A DNA stretch of 64,000 nt from Micrasema longulum (taxonomy: Eukaryota; Arthropoda; Insecta; Trichoptera; Brachycentridae): NCBI GenBank assembly GCA_022494885.1, contig JAGVSM010002646.1:1-64000 (forward strand), given 5' to 3'. Below are positions 10,826-21,399 of this stretch, in pieces. Made by a program: the position numbers and the translations under genes. Under the pieces are notes generated by a model that was not told the DNA's origin, did not search any database, and saw only the letters and a program-made list of their open reading frames with translations. The number at the start of each line of letters is the position of its first letter. Position 1 is the stretch's first letter.

Positions 10826-11415
10826 TTGTACTGTCAGCGACACGATATTCGAATATCCTTATTGTATAAATTTAAAAATATTTTTTCTGTTAGAGCTTTA
10901 TTATGGTCCAAGCTGGTTTCTCTACATGCATCTCTATATGAACATAGAAATAAATTGGAGCATATATATAATACTCGGTTTACTTGTGTAGATGGACTAG
11001 CTCTCCCTAAATTCAATAATAAATGTGGGAAAAGAACACTAGAGTACAATATACCAAAAATGTATAATATGCTCCCGTTTGACATTTACAATCAAAACAC
11101 TTTATCTGGCTCAAGAGAAAGACGTCTGCTGAGAATCTGGCTTTCAGAGCGTGGTTTTTTATATTAAGGTTTTTTTGTGTTTTTCTTTTTTATTTGGACA
11201 ATTTTTTATTTTCGATGTACATATTTTTCTTTTTTTCCATAGTATTAAGAGTTTTTATATGTTTATAGAATTTAAGAGATAACATTATTTATAAATATAT
11301 TAGAACTTAACTGTAAGCACCTGCTGACAAACTGCATTTTATGGAGTTCAGTAGGACTTGATAATTTATATTCTAATTTTTGTATGCTTTTGATAAATAA
11401 AAAAATTTAAAAAAT
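10826..11415 (+). pseudogene. N1-family LINE, 3' piece of the split copy, with 3' UTR
   Basis: An open frame from about 10826 to 11167 encodes the C-terminal region: YCQRHDIRISLLYKFKNIF, SVRALLWSKLVSLHASLY, HIYNTRFTCVDGLALPKF, CGKRTLEYNIPKMYNMLPF, ending SERGFLY-stop. The 3' UTR has CCTGCTGACAAACTGC and GAGTTCAGTAGGACTTG, the counterpart of the stem-loop at 9976-10008. It ends in TTTTGATAAATAAAAAAATT. The intact-looking 113-residue frame is a LINE tail, not a host gene. Confidence 0.8.
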
Positions 11416-11829
11416 TAAAAAAAGATACTTCAAAATCAGCATTTGTGAGTTACACACTAAAAACGTTTTTTTTGTCCTCCATAAATGCTGCAAATATACA
11501 AGTCATGCATTCAAATTATTATAATGTGATATTGATGAACCGCAACTTGCCTATTTGTTGCGTTCATGGAAGTAAATACAAATATGTGTTTTTAGTGGGT
11601 AACTCAAAAATGCTGATTTTGAAGTGACCTAGTTTTAGCATTTTTCCGACGATATTAATTAAATTAATGTTCACCTGCTTGTGCTTTAAAAACTGTTGCG
11701 TGTGATGATGACGATTAAAAAAATATTTTCAAAATACGGTTTATGAATGACGTATGATGTGCAATATAATGTAGTTTTTGACAGTCAGTGAACTCTTAGT
11801 TAGGCAATATTTTGAGTTAGTTCAAATTT
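11416..11829. other. AT-rich stretch, nothing recognised
   Basis: AT-rich with a few A-runs. GATACTTCAAAATCAGCATTTGTGAGTTAC (11425-11454) recurs as its inverse near 11597-11626 (GTAACTCAAAAATGCTGATTTTGAAGTGAC), making a fold-back of about 200 bp that may be an unclassified MITE. Confidence 0.45.
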
Positions 11830-11834
11830 TTGTA

Positions 11835-11955
11835 GACAGGAACTGGATTCAACTCCCTAGGAAGCTGTGAATATTAAAATATTTCAACAGAGATGAAGAA
11901 CATTTTACAGAAGATAATATAGAAGTCTGGTCATCTACAGGGCTTATTTATTCAT
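11835..11955 (+). repeat. Family F fragment
   Basis: TTGTAGACAGGAACTGGATTCAACTCCCTAGGAAGC, then TTTCAACAGAGATGAAGAACATTTTACAG and ATATAGAAGTCTGGTCATCTACAGGGCTT match one terminal arm of family F. The rest is missing. Confidence 0.6.
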
Positions 11956-12504
11956 TTAACTTTTTGTACATAATGTTATTTGTACATTGGCGGGCTTATT
12001 TTCAAATGGCAATTTCTTCCAACCAACCAGTAAAATAAAAGTTTTATTTTTTATAATTCAAGTTACAGAACAAATTCGATAGAAAAAAAATATTAAAAAG
12101 CTAAAGATATATTTTTCAGCTATTTAGAAATTCGTAATAATGGTTAATTTTTCGTTTTATTTCCTTGTGTGATTCGCTAAGAGACCCCGTCGTGCTCAAA
12201 TAAAAATCGTGCAAAAATCACTGCTGCAATGCCACAATCCATGGAAAAAATATCGGAATACGTGTTATTAAAGAAAAGTCAGACCGCGTTTTACCCTGAG
12301 CTTTCAAAAATTTTAACACTCAACTCATGCTCAACGCGAATTTAGTAATTCATTAACCGCTAGCTGTGTTTTAAATTGACCATGACATTTAAGTCGAAAC
12401 CAAAATAAATGAAAATAAAAATGACTGTGTCGTGAAAGCGTGCAAAAACTGTCCTCATAAAAGGAAGAAGACTTTTTATTGATAAGTAGGTATCTAAATT
12501 AAGT

Positions 12505-12890
12505 AAATGGGGTCTAGAATTTCAACCTTCAATGCGCTCAGTAGCTGCAAGACTTGTTGCTATCTTACTTCTAATTTTATGAATTTGCTTTTTATTTCGT
12601 TTTAAAATATCACTTAAACTCTAAACTTCATTATCAAATAAAAATTTAAAAAATAAAAATGTAAATCAGGGCTAGATTTCTTATTGTCCATGCGCTCTGT
12701 AGCTGCAAGACGTTCTGTTATCTAGCTCATATATATCATAATTAGAGACGAGGAACTAGAATTCTAACCGTCCATGCACTCTGTAGCTGTAAGACGTGTT
12801 GGGATATTTATTTATGTACAGCGCCCTTGAGGTGATTTTCACAAAAATGGCGCTATATAAATTATCCAAACATTATTATTATATTATTAT
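12505..12890 (+). repeat. S4 repeat: three GTCCATGC units and LINE-like tail
   Basis: Three units carry the core TCCATGCRCTCTGTAGCTG-AAGACGT, at about 12530, 12687 and 12770 (the first is CAATGCGCTCAGTAGCTGCA). The last is followed by TGTACAGCGCCCTTGAGGTG, ATTTTCACAAAAATGGCGC and TATATAAATTATCC, then (ATT)n. This tail matches the CR1/L2-like LINE 3' end at 9364-9430. Two loci with the same unit-unit-tail order suggest an independent SINE-like family that uses a LINE tail. Confidence 0.65.
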
Positions 12891-12904
12891 TAGATACTTG
12901 TTCA

Positions 12905-13125
12905 TGGTTAAAACAAACAAGCCATCACGCTTTTTCCCCGTAAGCGTAGGCAGAGAGGATAGAACGCCACGTTATTCTATCTTTGCATACAGATCTCGCT
13001 TCCTCCACATTTATACATCTTCTGTTGCACGCGCGCAGTTTATTCTGACTTTTGACATGTCCGTCTTCAAGTATTTGTTTGATTTGGTTATTCCCTGTCT
13101 TTCTCAGTCTTAAAATTCGAACTCT
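12905..13125 (-). pseudogene. RTE-like LINE, 3' terminal fragment
   Basis: On the minus strand this parallels the ends at 7763-8060 and 40859-41200. In plus orientation the shared blocks are CCATCACGC-TTTCCCCGTA, GTAGGCAGAGAGGAT, TCCACATTTATACATCTTCTG and CTTTTGACATGTCCGTCTTC. Frames are broken. It lies directly against the S4 tail, so one may have inserted beside the other. Confidence 0.75.
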
Positions 13126-14910
13126 TTTAATATACGAAAAAACAACATCCTCATTTTCATTTCAGTCGAATGCAACCCTGGAAAATCGATGAAAACATAT
13201 AAATGCTTCTAAGTTTTTTTTCACTATATTAAAAATGTTATTATTTGTAAACCTAAAGTACGTGAATTAGAAAATTTTGCAAAAAACCGCACGTAAATCT
13301 GTCTAGCCATTTTCGAGTTTTTGCGAGACACAACATGGCGATTATATATATAACATATATAAGATATAGATAGATACATAGAATTAAGAATAGTCCAGAA
13401 ACCGCATACGCACATCAAACAGAAGGCGACTAAACTACTCTTAAATGAGGAGGTTTACGTTTTGCCCCATTAGTTTCTTTGCAGACATCGCTCAGTACGC
13501 AGCTCCTGATTTGAATTCAATTATGCCGTGTTGTGTCCTTTGAAAGCGTAGAAATACTGCTAGGATCTTAAAGAAACGGGATTGCATCACATTTCATGTG
13601 TAATTAACAAACAAATGTTTAGGTACCAAATAAATTACTTAAAAATTGAATTATTTTTTCATCTGTCAGATTGCCGAAGAAACAAAATGTAAATTTTGTT
13701 AGTGTTGCCAGGGTAGAATTTTTTTTACCCTACTTTGCTCATTCAATAAAAGAACTAATGAAAATTAGACCTTGAATTAAACAACGCCGTGAAGGACATT
13801 TGAACGACATTCTTTTTAAAACATCAAATATTATTTTTCATAATATAAAAAAATCCGTTTTGTGTCAAATAAAATTTGTTTTATATTTTAAGTTCAATGT
13901 TCATAAATTCAATTACTCTTATTAAATGACCCTTTATTTATCTAATCTGTTGTGTCAATCAATGTTTCCGCGTGCGCAATAAAATTTAAGTGAAATCAAC
14001 AGATTGCTTTTTTTTACCTTACACTTTTGTTATGAATTTTTTTTCCATCAAGCAACATTACCCGGCGACTTAACGTATGCGCGCGGCGAAAGTGCGCGGA
14101 ATTATTGGACATAGTCCGATGTATTCAAATATGATTCTACGCTCCTTCTGGACTATTCTTGATTCTATGGATAGATAGATAGAAGATGTATTTCTAAGAT
14201 TAACCTTTACAAATATCGTGTTTTAGTTTCATTATATATTCTTGAGCATTTGTTATTCCAACTATAATACTCCACTACCAAATATTGATTGCCTAGACCG
14301 GGTTCTAATAAGAATTTGTGGTTTGTATAAATGGCCTGATATAAATAATGTTGATGTTGATAAATTTGAATTGAGGTGCTTTATGATTGTTTTCTTATAA
14401 CTGAATGTTCGTTATGTGTGTAACCTTGTCTCTTTTACGATGGTAAATACAAATGGGTATTTAATCAAATGTGTATATGGTATTAACGTTTTTCATTCGT
14501 TAGGCGGGGAGTCAGTTGGTCTTTCAAAACCTTTAAAAAATTAACTTAAATCTAGGCGGAATTATTGTCATTAGCAACCCACTCAACCAATTGGGACAAG
14601 AGGGTCCCTTCTCGAAACACTGAGCTAACTGTGGGCATAGAGATACTGCATGGAAGTAGGGGTGGGTCTGGACTGACGTCCTTACCTAAAAGGTAATTCA
14701 TTGTTCCCATGCAGTATTCTCATCCGATAGCTGAGAACCAGGATGTTATAAATATGTGTGAGGATTAAAATATTATATGTTGTAAGGTTAATATTTAGAA
14801 GCGCATCATTACAAAGTGCTCATCATAATTACACCCCTATCGCACCCGATGGTGCACGAGGCACTATTTTGGAACGCAATTAAGCGTATCTAAAAATATT
14901 TTACGTTGGT
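13126..14910. other. AT-rich stretch, nothing recognised
   Basis: No family match. A GC-richer spot at 14060-14105 (CCCGGCGACTTAACGTATGCGCGCGG) and GTTGCCAGGGTAGAATTTTTTTTACCCTAC at 13704-13733 have no clear identity. ORFs here are short and uninformative. Confidence 0.45.
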
Positions 14911-14914
14911 TTCA

Positions 14915-15060
14915 CCAAATTTAAACCCAGCATCTCAAGCATGGTGGGTTAACACGCCAACCTCTACGCTACAAGGCGGGTTTATTCTCGCTCCATTTAT
15001 TTTTGTAGGATTTTTCCTGAGAGTAGCCATCGAGTCAAAAACACTACTTAATACCTCTCG
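14915..15060 (-). mobile_element. Composite SINE S2, minus copy
   Basis: Read on the minus strand: TTTTTGACTCGATGGCTACTCTCAGG (leader), AAAATCCTACAAAAATAAATGG, then CCTTGTAGCGTAGAGGTTGGCG (A-box-like), CCACCATGCTTGAGATGCTGGG and a decayed B-box. Same order as at 2195 and 27780. Confidence 0.7.
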
Positions 15061-16130
15061 TTTAATTTCACACACACAACTGTATTTCTTATCTGTTTGA
15101 ACACGGACAAACGTGAATAAAAAATATTCCTTGTTTGGAAACATTATAATTTGTTAGTAAAAATTATTGGTGGAAGAGTTAATCGTAATTCACAATTCCT
15201 AATTTTTTTTAACGCCCAACACCATTCATTTTATTGAATGCGCTTTAAAGTGCAAAAAGTGCAATTTTACTTAAAACTCATAAATTTTGAAATGTTTTTT
15301 GGTTTCCACACCAAAATCCAATTTCGTTTACAGGGAAAAGAGAATGAATAGCAAAATTCGATGATCGGAGCCTATTAAATAAATGCGTTTTTAGCTCAAT
15401 GAACTATGTAGGTATTCAGATTAAAAATGAAAGCTTCTATCAAAGCTTTGTGCGTCCCGTCCATTTACTTGTACGATATTCTGTTCACTATTTTTTAAAT
15501 GAAAGACACGTTGGTGTTGAAAATTTCATAACGTTGCATTCTCCTTTACAAAAACCCTTTTTTTGAAAATAAAACTACCAACATTTTTAACCCGTTTTTA
15601 ATAAATCAAAATGGTAATGAATTAGAAACTTTTGATTGGAATGTTATGGATTGGATTGGAAATGTTTTGTTATATTTTCAACTAGACGTTCTGAAAAATA
15701 AATTATATTCGGATTAGTTGAGCACTATGAAGTTAATTAAACTTTACCAGGATAGTTTTATCGAATAAGACATTACTTTGGTTGTTATCACGTCTTGTTA
15801 ATACGTGATTTAACTTAAAGTTAACAAACTTTGTTTACGAAACATTCATATTATTAGACTCGTGTAAGTAACTGAGATTTCCGAATGTATTATGTAGCTT
15901 TCATTAAATTATGGTTCGGCCGTTCTTAAAATGTTTCTTGTATTTTTTTGAATATATTTTTTTAAGCCAATCAACAGGCCTTAGTGAGCCCTAAAAGATT
16001 GGCATTAATGAGTTATACTTATTTTAAACACTTTTTTAATCTATTAATGTTATCAAAAATATTTTTCACTTTAAGGTATGACATTTTACACTTATTTGTT
16101 TATAAATTTGTATCAACCACTTAATTTTTT
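15061..16130. other. AT-rich stretch, nothing recognised
   Basis: No coding or repeat structure recognised. Confidence 0.45.
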
Positions 16131-16144
16131 TTTAATTACACTTC

Positions 16145-16176
16145 GACCGGTTTCATGATTACTACCTCATCGTCAG
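16145..16176 (-). ncRNA. Hammerhead-ribozyme-like motif of the Penelope-like element
   Basis: On the minus strand CTGACGA (16176-16170) fits the hammerhead core CUGANGA. It is followed by a weak stem II (ATGA..TCAT) and GAAACCGGTC (16154-16145), which fits GAA plus the minimal palindromic stem III ACCGGU and cleavage-site C. Penelope-like elements are known to carry such minimal type I hammerheads. Stem I pairing is short (TTC with GAA). Activity is not claimed. Confidence 0.55.
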
Positions 16177-16280
16177 GAATTTAACTAACTTATAATTACA
16201 CGCGTTGCTATTTATATAATAAAATATTGTATGAAAGAGACAGAGATTGAAAGAAAGAGAGAGAAATAAGATAAAATAAA

Positions 16281-16613
16281 TCATAACGGGAATAGTTTTA
16301 AAAGAGGACTCGAAGTTAAATTTAATTGATTGTTTATTATTTGAAGTTTTTGATTAATGGCTTTACTCATTTCTAATCGTTCTAAATTATCTAAACGAAA
16401 ACCATTTTTATTGACATGCAAAATTTCTACACACGTTTCTTGATTAAATTCATGGTTTTTGGATATAAGATGATTTGCGAATTCTAAAAAATTATTATTA
16501 CTCAGACATCTTATATGTTCTTTGATTCTAACTTTAAATTTACGTGAAGTTTTTCCAATATAGAAATTTGGGCAATTTATAAATTCCCGAATGATTTTAT
16601 TTATCATCCTCAT
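16281..16613 (-). pseudogene. Penelope-like element, GIY-YIG endonuclease C-terminus
   Basis: The 110-residue minus frame carries NCPNFYIGKTSRKFKVRIKE, with the 'YIG-KT-R-F--R--EH' core of GIY-YIG nucleases (residues about 14-35), then NHEFNQ near residue 54. In Penelope-like retroelements this domain follows the reverse transcriptase and nicks the target. The open frame begins just upstream of the nuclease domain, and no RT is visible on the higher-coordinate side. The element is thus 5' truncated. Downstream are a GAAAGAAAGAGAGAG-rich stretch and then the hammerhead-like motif at 16145-16176, an arrangement expected for this class. Confidence 0.8.
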
Positions 16614-16684
16614 CTTTAATCATCCTTATCATCCTTAACATTTTTAATCTACTGAAATTAACAAAGTGTATAATTAACACTTCC

Positions 16685-16815
16685 ATATTACCTTCTCAAT
16701 AATGTTTTCCCTCTCTGTTGCAATGAATTTAAATCTGAAAAACTCCCTAGGAATTCAGCCAGTCCAGCCAGCCTGCAAGCATTTGGACATACTCAAACAT
16801 TGTTGAAATGTATTT
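16685..16815 (-). repeat. Family F fragment
   Basis: CCTTCTCAATAATGTTTTCC, CTCTCTGTTGCAATGAATTT, AACTCCCTAGGAATTCAGCC, GCAAGCATTTGGACATACTC and AAACATTGTTGAA form one terminal arm of family F. Confidence 0.7.
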
Positions 16816-17990
16816 ATTTTATTGTATAAGCAAACAGTATGTAGAAAACCAACTAAAAATTATTTTTTAATTAGTGTAGGACACCCATTCATACACCAAA
16901 ATAAATGTTTTCACTCAAGACAAGATATGAAAAAGAATAGAGAGTTTAAAAAAATATACAAAAAAGATATATGTAATAATAAAATTACTGAAATATCTGC
17001 TTCTCTCAATATTTCGATGACTTTTGACTTCAATTTACATTCATTATCATAAAAATCATCAGCCTCGGTAAATCTAAAGTCATATGGCTAGCATATTTTC
17101 GGTAATTTATTGTCTGTGTAAACCAGAAGATTTTGTCTTGTCGGTCTAAATGGCATCGGAATCAAAGTCTTTCAAGTAGATTTTGAATAAATTTTATTGT
17201 GTATTAATTTGTACAAAAGTAACTGACATAATATCTGTGCTGACGCGGAAAAGGGCCGTAATTCAGGTTTTTTGCCAAATTGAGTTATTAATATAATTTG
17301 ATACTCCATTGACAGATACACAAGTAAAATGAAGTAAAGTGAAAAAAAATCCTCATCACAAAAATAAAAAAGCGATTTGACATTTGGGCATAAGTCGATA
17401 TTTGTAAATTATAACATGGAGAATAATTTTGCTGTCTTCTTTTAGAACATAGTTTCGGATCTATTGTCCTAATGTAAACAGAAATTTGAAGAACTGGACA
17501 ATGGACCAAGAAATTGTCGTAAAGTTTTGAAAATAAAAATGTCTCGTTATTTTTAAATAATGCAAAAAATTGTTGATTGACACATTCAAATAATCTCATT
17601 TATAAAGAGTTCTTGCTTTATTAATATGGTGAGATTAACTGTGTTAAAATTTGTTTCTATCGTTTTTCGACCAATCCATGAATTATTGTTTGTTTGTTTT
17701 TTAATCATTGATCGAAAATATTGTTTGTTATAAATATAAAAATTATTTCATATAAAACGCTAAGCACAAAACAACATTATATTTAATAACTCTATTTAAA
17801 TCAAATTCATTTTCTGAAAAAAAATCTTTCTTTTCATCTTTAAATTTTACGAAAAAAATGCCGATTCATTTGGGAAAAAATATATATTAATTGTATTATT
17901 TAATCGTGGATTAATTATTTTTATTAAGAAGGTTTATTTTTAATTTGTTTAATACACACAATACACAATTTATCAACGCAAAATTATACA
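16816..17990. other. AT-rich stretch, nothing recognised
   Basis: Several open frames of 60-100 residues occur but have lysine- and asparagine-rich random-like composition and no domain. I see no RNA gene. Confidence 0.45.
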
Positions 17991-18009
17991 TTATATTTTT
18001 ATTTTTATT

Positions 18010-18068
18010 TTTCGACTTAAGTCGGGACCTTCTTTACTAAAATTTCCGTTTTAAGTCGGAATCTTCGT
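18010..18068 (-). repeat. Possible LINE 3' tail related to 51451-51490
   Basis: The minus strand reads CGAAGATTCCGACTTAAAAC, GGAAATTTTAGTAAAGAAGG, then TCCCGACTTAAGTCG. It resembles CGAAGTCCCGACTTAACACGG, AATTTCCTAGAAAGTCGGGA at 51450-51489, downstream of a LINE C-terminus. It also contains the palindrome CGACTTAAGTCG. Confidence 0.4.
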
Positions 18069-18499
18069 TATTAAAATCAATATATTTAAAAATATTTTGA
18101 CACATCAATATGCAAAACACGATATTAAATCAAAATTTGTACATGTCAAGAAATACAATAATAATACATGGTTTACAATAATGATAGCAAAGTTTCGATC
18201 ATGCATATAAAATTTTATTTTATTGCTTTAATAATTTTATAATTCAATTGTGTCATTAATTTCGATAGTAAAATCAAAAATTAAACAATCATGATTCCAC
18301 ATTTATATGGAACAAAACATAATTTAATAAAAATATAAATTAATACTTTTGCTTTTATTGGTAATTTTTTACATACATATTTACAAATTATTAAGCATGA
18401 CTTTAAAGTTCATTCAATTAAAGAGATTAAAACAAAACATGTTGATATTGTAATGATTATTAGACTTAGATCGTTTTGAAGAGTTTTATGGATGAGTTA

Positions 18500-18850
18500 T
18501 CACGTTAACACGAGTTGGTAAAGGTGCACGATCTATCACTTCAAAGTTACCATCTTTTAAGGGTCGGACAAGAGCAATAGCAGAAGGAGTACTCTCATTT
18601 TACGATGTAAGTAAATTTCTCAATAAAGGTTCTAGTGAACTTTTATAGCCCCAGTCTATAGTCTGCGCTCCTGGTGAAATTCATAACTACCGAGTTCTAG
18701 GCCGTATACTTTCAGTCTTAGATGCGTCTACCTTGACCAAACTTTAGTGCTGGATCTTGTCGGATAATCTACTTCGGGTAGCTTTAATTTGAATGGATAA
18801 CGTCTTCAATCCTTTTGCTCCCCTAGCATATCCAACCATAAATAGAACCT
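18500..18850 (-). pseudogene. Unidentified broken protein-coding remnant
   Basis: Minus-strand frames give protein-like stretches in order: MVGYARGAKGLKTLSIQIK (18840-18784), then in another frame LPEVDYPTRSSTKVWSR and HLRLKVYGLELGSYE, then ISPGAQTIDWGYKSSLEPLL, and finally ESTPSAIALVRPLKDGNF followed by EVIDRAPLPTRVN (to about 18506). Moderate base composition and the way one frame hands over to the next suggest a pseudogenised copy of one protein of roughly 110 residues or more. I do not recognise the family. It could be a host pseudogene, a transposon protein or an old viral insertion; nothing in the sequence decides this. Confidence 0.4.
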
Positions 18851-18860
18851 TCTGCGCATT

Positions 18861-19665
18861 TTAAAGTATACTCGTATTTGCGTAAGTAGTTAAAGTTACA
18901 GTATATGTATTTATCTATTCTAATGGTTAACCTACTTAACGTTATGTGCACAAAAATAAGGTATTATAAATAATTATTACAACTTTTAGTGTTTTTTATT
19001 TATTCTTATAATATTAAAAATCAAACACTGATTTTAGTCTTCTTAACACTTTATTTTATTTTTACAAGTATAAAAAATATAAAAACGAAAATTTCGTGAC
19101 AATGAGGAAGTTAAGTGGTTTTTTTAAATTTTTTTATTTGTTAATAGACTGTTAAACTAAGTCAAAATATTTTTTTTTAATTTTTATATATCGTATTATC
19201 GGCGCTACGATTTTTCAAAGTTTTGTATTTCTGAAATAACTCCGCGTGTAACGTCAGAGGTTCATTTCCGCTTATTCTCATTCAGTTCTTCCCATTGGTC
19301 CAGAAACGACAAGCAGACCGAAAATCTTCCATAGCTCTCAGATCATAGGTTGATTCACATGAACCAGTGACGTCATTTAAAGTAGTGCGCTTTTATCAAA
19401 ATATTTTTTATTATTTTTTCTGTACATTTTCAAGAAACTTTGCATTACAATTTAATGCTCTAATTTTTACCCCGCGTAAGAAAACATTTTTTGTATCCAA
19501 TTTCCCGTAGGGCGGAAGTTCTTCATTGCTTCGCCTCGTTAGGGCATTTTCAACCGAATGTTTAATTTGTAATATTATAAGTTTCAATATGGAGTTGTTC
19601 AAAATAAACATAAAATCTATCAATTCTTTATTTAATGTTTAAAGTTTCAGTATTGCCTTTAGTAA
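18861..19665. other. AT-rich stretch, nothing recognised
   Basis: Mostly AT-rich. 19195-19380 is less AT-rich (CGGCGCTACG, CCGCGTGTAACGTCAGAGG, GTGACGTCA) but no promoter or coding pattern could be established. Confidence 0.4.
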
Positions 19666-19669
19666 TAAA

Positions 19670-20295
19670 TTAAATTTAATTAAAATTTATTTCAACAGAG
19701 AGGAAAAACATTTTTAAAAAGGGAATATGGAAGTCTAGGCATTTACAGGGCATACGACCTATCATTGGCTGGTTCAAGTGGCCACTTTACACATTTTGTA
19801 ACATTCACCATTTTGCCTATGTTTGAGAATCCACATTTCCTCAACTTTTTCATCTGTTGACTTTTGTAGAGTAAAGGATCTGAAACCTTTACCGCGTGGG
19901 TGAGATTCATCCGGCTGAAACAAATCACCTACTAGGCAACGCTTGAAAACAATTTTCCAATTTTTATACTTCTTCTTTTGCCAGGTAGTTAATTCAACTA
20001 TGTTTGAGTGTATCCAAATGCTTGCAGACTGGCTGGATTTTTTCCCTAGGGAGTTACTCATATTTAAATTTATTTCAAGAGAGGGAAAACATTTTTACAC
20101 AGTCTTAAGTGACCACTTAAACCAGCCAATGACAGGTCATAAGCCCTGTAAAAGCCTAGACTTTCATATTCTATTATCAAAAACGTTTTCCCTCTCCGTT
20201 AAAATATATTTAAATATGAATAACTCCCTAGGGAGGAAATCCATCCATTCTGCAAGCATTTGGACATACTCAAACATTGTTGAACTTAATTTTAT
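19670..20295. mobile_element. Family F element with two opposed arms
   Basis: A plus-oriented unit (TTCAACAGAGAGGAAAAACA, GGAAGTCTAGGCATTTACAG, CACCTACTAGGCAACGCTTG, CCAGGTAGTTAATTC) runs to about 20000. The terminal module TATCCAAATGCTTGCAGACTGG and CCTAGGGAGTTACTC follows. At about 20090 it switches to the opposite arm (GTGACCACTTAAACCAGCC, AATGACAGGTCATAAGCCC, CTAGGGAGGAAATCC, CATTTGGACATACTC). The long ORFs here are by-products of the repeat. Confidence 0.8.
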
Positions 20296-20635
20296 TTCAA
20301 TATTTGTTAAAAATTAATGAATAAAATATTTTATTCCTTTGTGTAATGTGTACTGGTTATTTGTTCATTTAATGGTTGTTGTAATTAAAAACACACAAAT
20401 GGCTTTTTTTTCTCTGATATTCTACAAAGTATGATTTTGACTATTAAATGGGTATCTTAAGATTAGTTACCGCTAACCGTATGTCCAAAATAATGTTCTC
20501 ATTAAAGGGGAAATAGCACCATACGTTTGCCTTTAAAAGATTTTTTTCCTGATTTTTACTTTAAAACAGGTCAAAAAGCCCAATAACAGTGATAAATAAA
20601 ATAAATGGTTAGATTGTATTTTATACATGTATGAT
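20296..20635. other. AT-rich spacer, nothing recognised
   Basis: No coding or repeat structure recognised. Confidence 0.4.
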
Positions 20636-20639
20636 CTTA

Positions 20640-20800
20640 TCTGAAATCGAACCCATACCTTGTGCGTACAACAAGCGTAGATACACTACAACGTGCGCAG
20701 TGGCGGGGGTAAACCACAACAGCCCTGCATTTATAGCCTGCACGTCAATCTCTAGGACAAAATATGGGTCCGGTGGTCCACAGGTCGAAAAAATACAAAA
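20640..20800 (-). mobile_element. tRNA-derived SINE-like fragment
   Basis: On the minus strand GTTGTAGTGTATCTACGC resembles a pol III A box with D-arm. GTATGGGTTCGATTTC is a good B box about 30 bases downstream. The acceptor arms do not pair, so it is not a functional tRNA. It differs from S1 and S2 in the flanking sequence. Confidence 0.5.
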
Positions 20801-21190
20801 ATAAAGTGTAAAACTGATATTCAAAAAACGGTTTATTTTTCCATTTTTTAAAGAAATTTAGGGTTTGAAATATAAAATCGTTTTTTAAAAATAATCGTTT
20901 ACTTATATCTCAATATATCTTAATTCCAAAATTTAAAACATCTACAGCAAAACACTATTATACTTACAGAGAAATATTTTGAAATTTAGAAATATAAATA
21001 TAAACACAAATAAAAATTGTTATTTCGTCCAAATTTCTATTCCCATTAAGGGAGGTCCGAAACTAGGACGGAACCATTTTGTCCAAACCTAGAAAAACCT
21101 CATTAGAATCAAAATGACCGTGAAAATGTAAAAACTTTAAATTATACAGAATTCATTTACGTATTGACACTACGTCTATAAATATGCAGA
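20801..21190. other. AT-rich spacer, nothing recognised
   Basis: Moderately AT-rich, without an identified feature. Confidence 0.4.
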
Positions 21191-21192
21191 TT

Positions 21193-21302
21193 TTGACGAA
21201 TAAGACGAAACGCGTCACAATATACCTTTTGTTTATTTTATAAAAAATAAAGTAGAATTATAATTAAATAAACTTGTTTTATTTTGGATACATTACCAAA
21301 TT
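21193..21302 (+). repeat. Hammerhead-like direct repeat, copy 1
   Basis: TTGACGA (21193-21199), then AAGACGAAACGCGTCACAAT, with GAAACGCGTC at 21207-21216. About 85 bp follow (AATAAAGTAGAATTATAAT, AATAAACTTGTT-TATTTTGG, ATACATTACC) that repeat at 21400-21500. GAA plus the palindrome ACGCGT plus C fits the 3' half of a minimal type I hammerhead core. The 5' core is TTGACGA instead of CTGANGA, and stem II is missing, so this copy is decayed. Confidence 0.55.
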
Positions 21303-21399
21303 AAATATGGAATCCTACCAATTGTCTACACACACAATAAATAAGTTAAAAGTAGCTGACATAGCTACTCAAGTAAGAGTTTGTTTGAAAATGTCCTAA

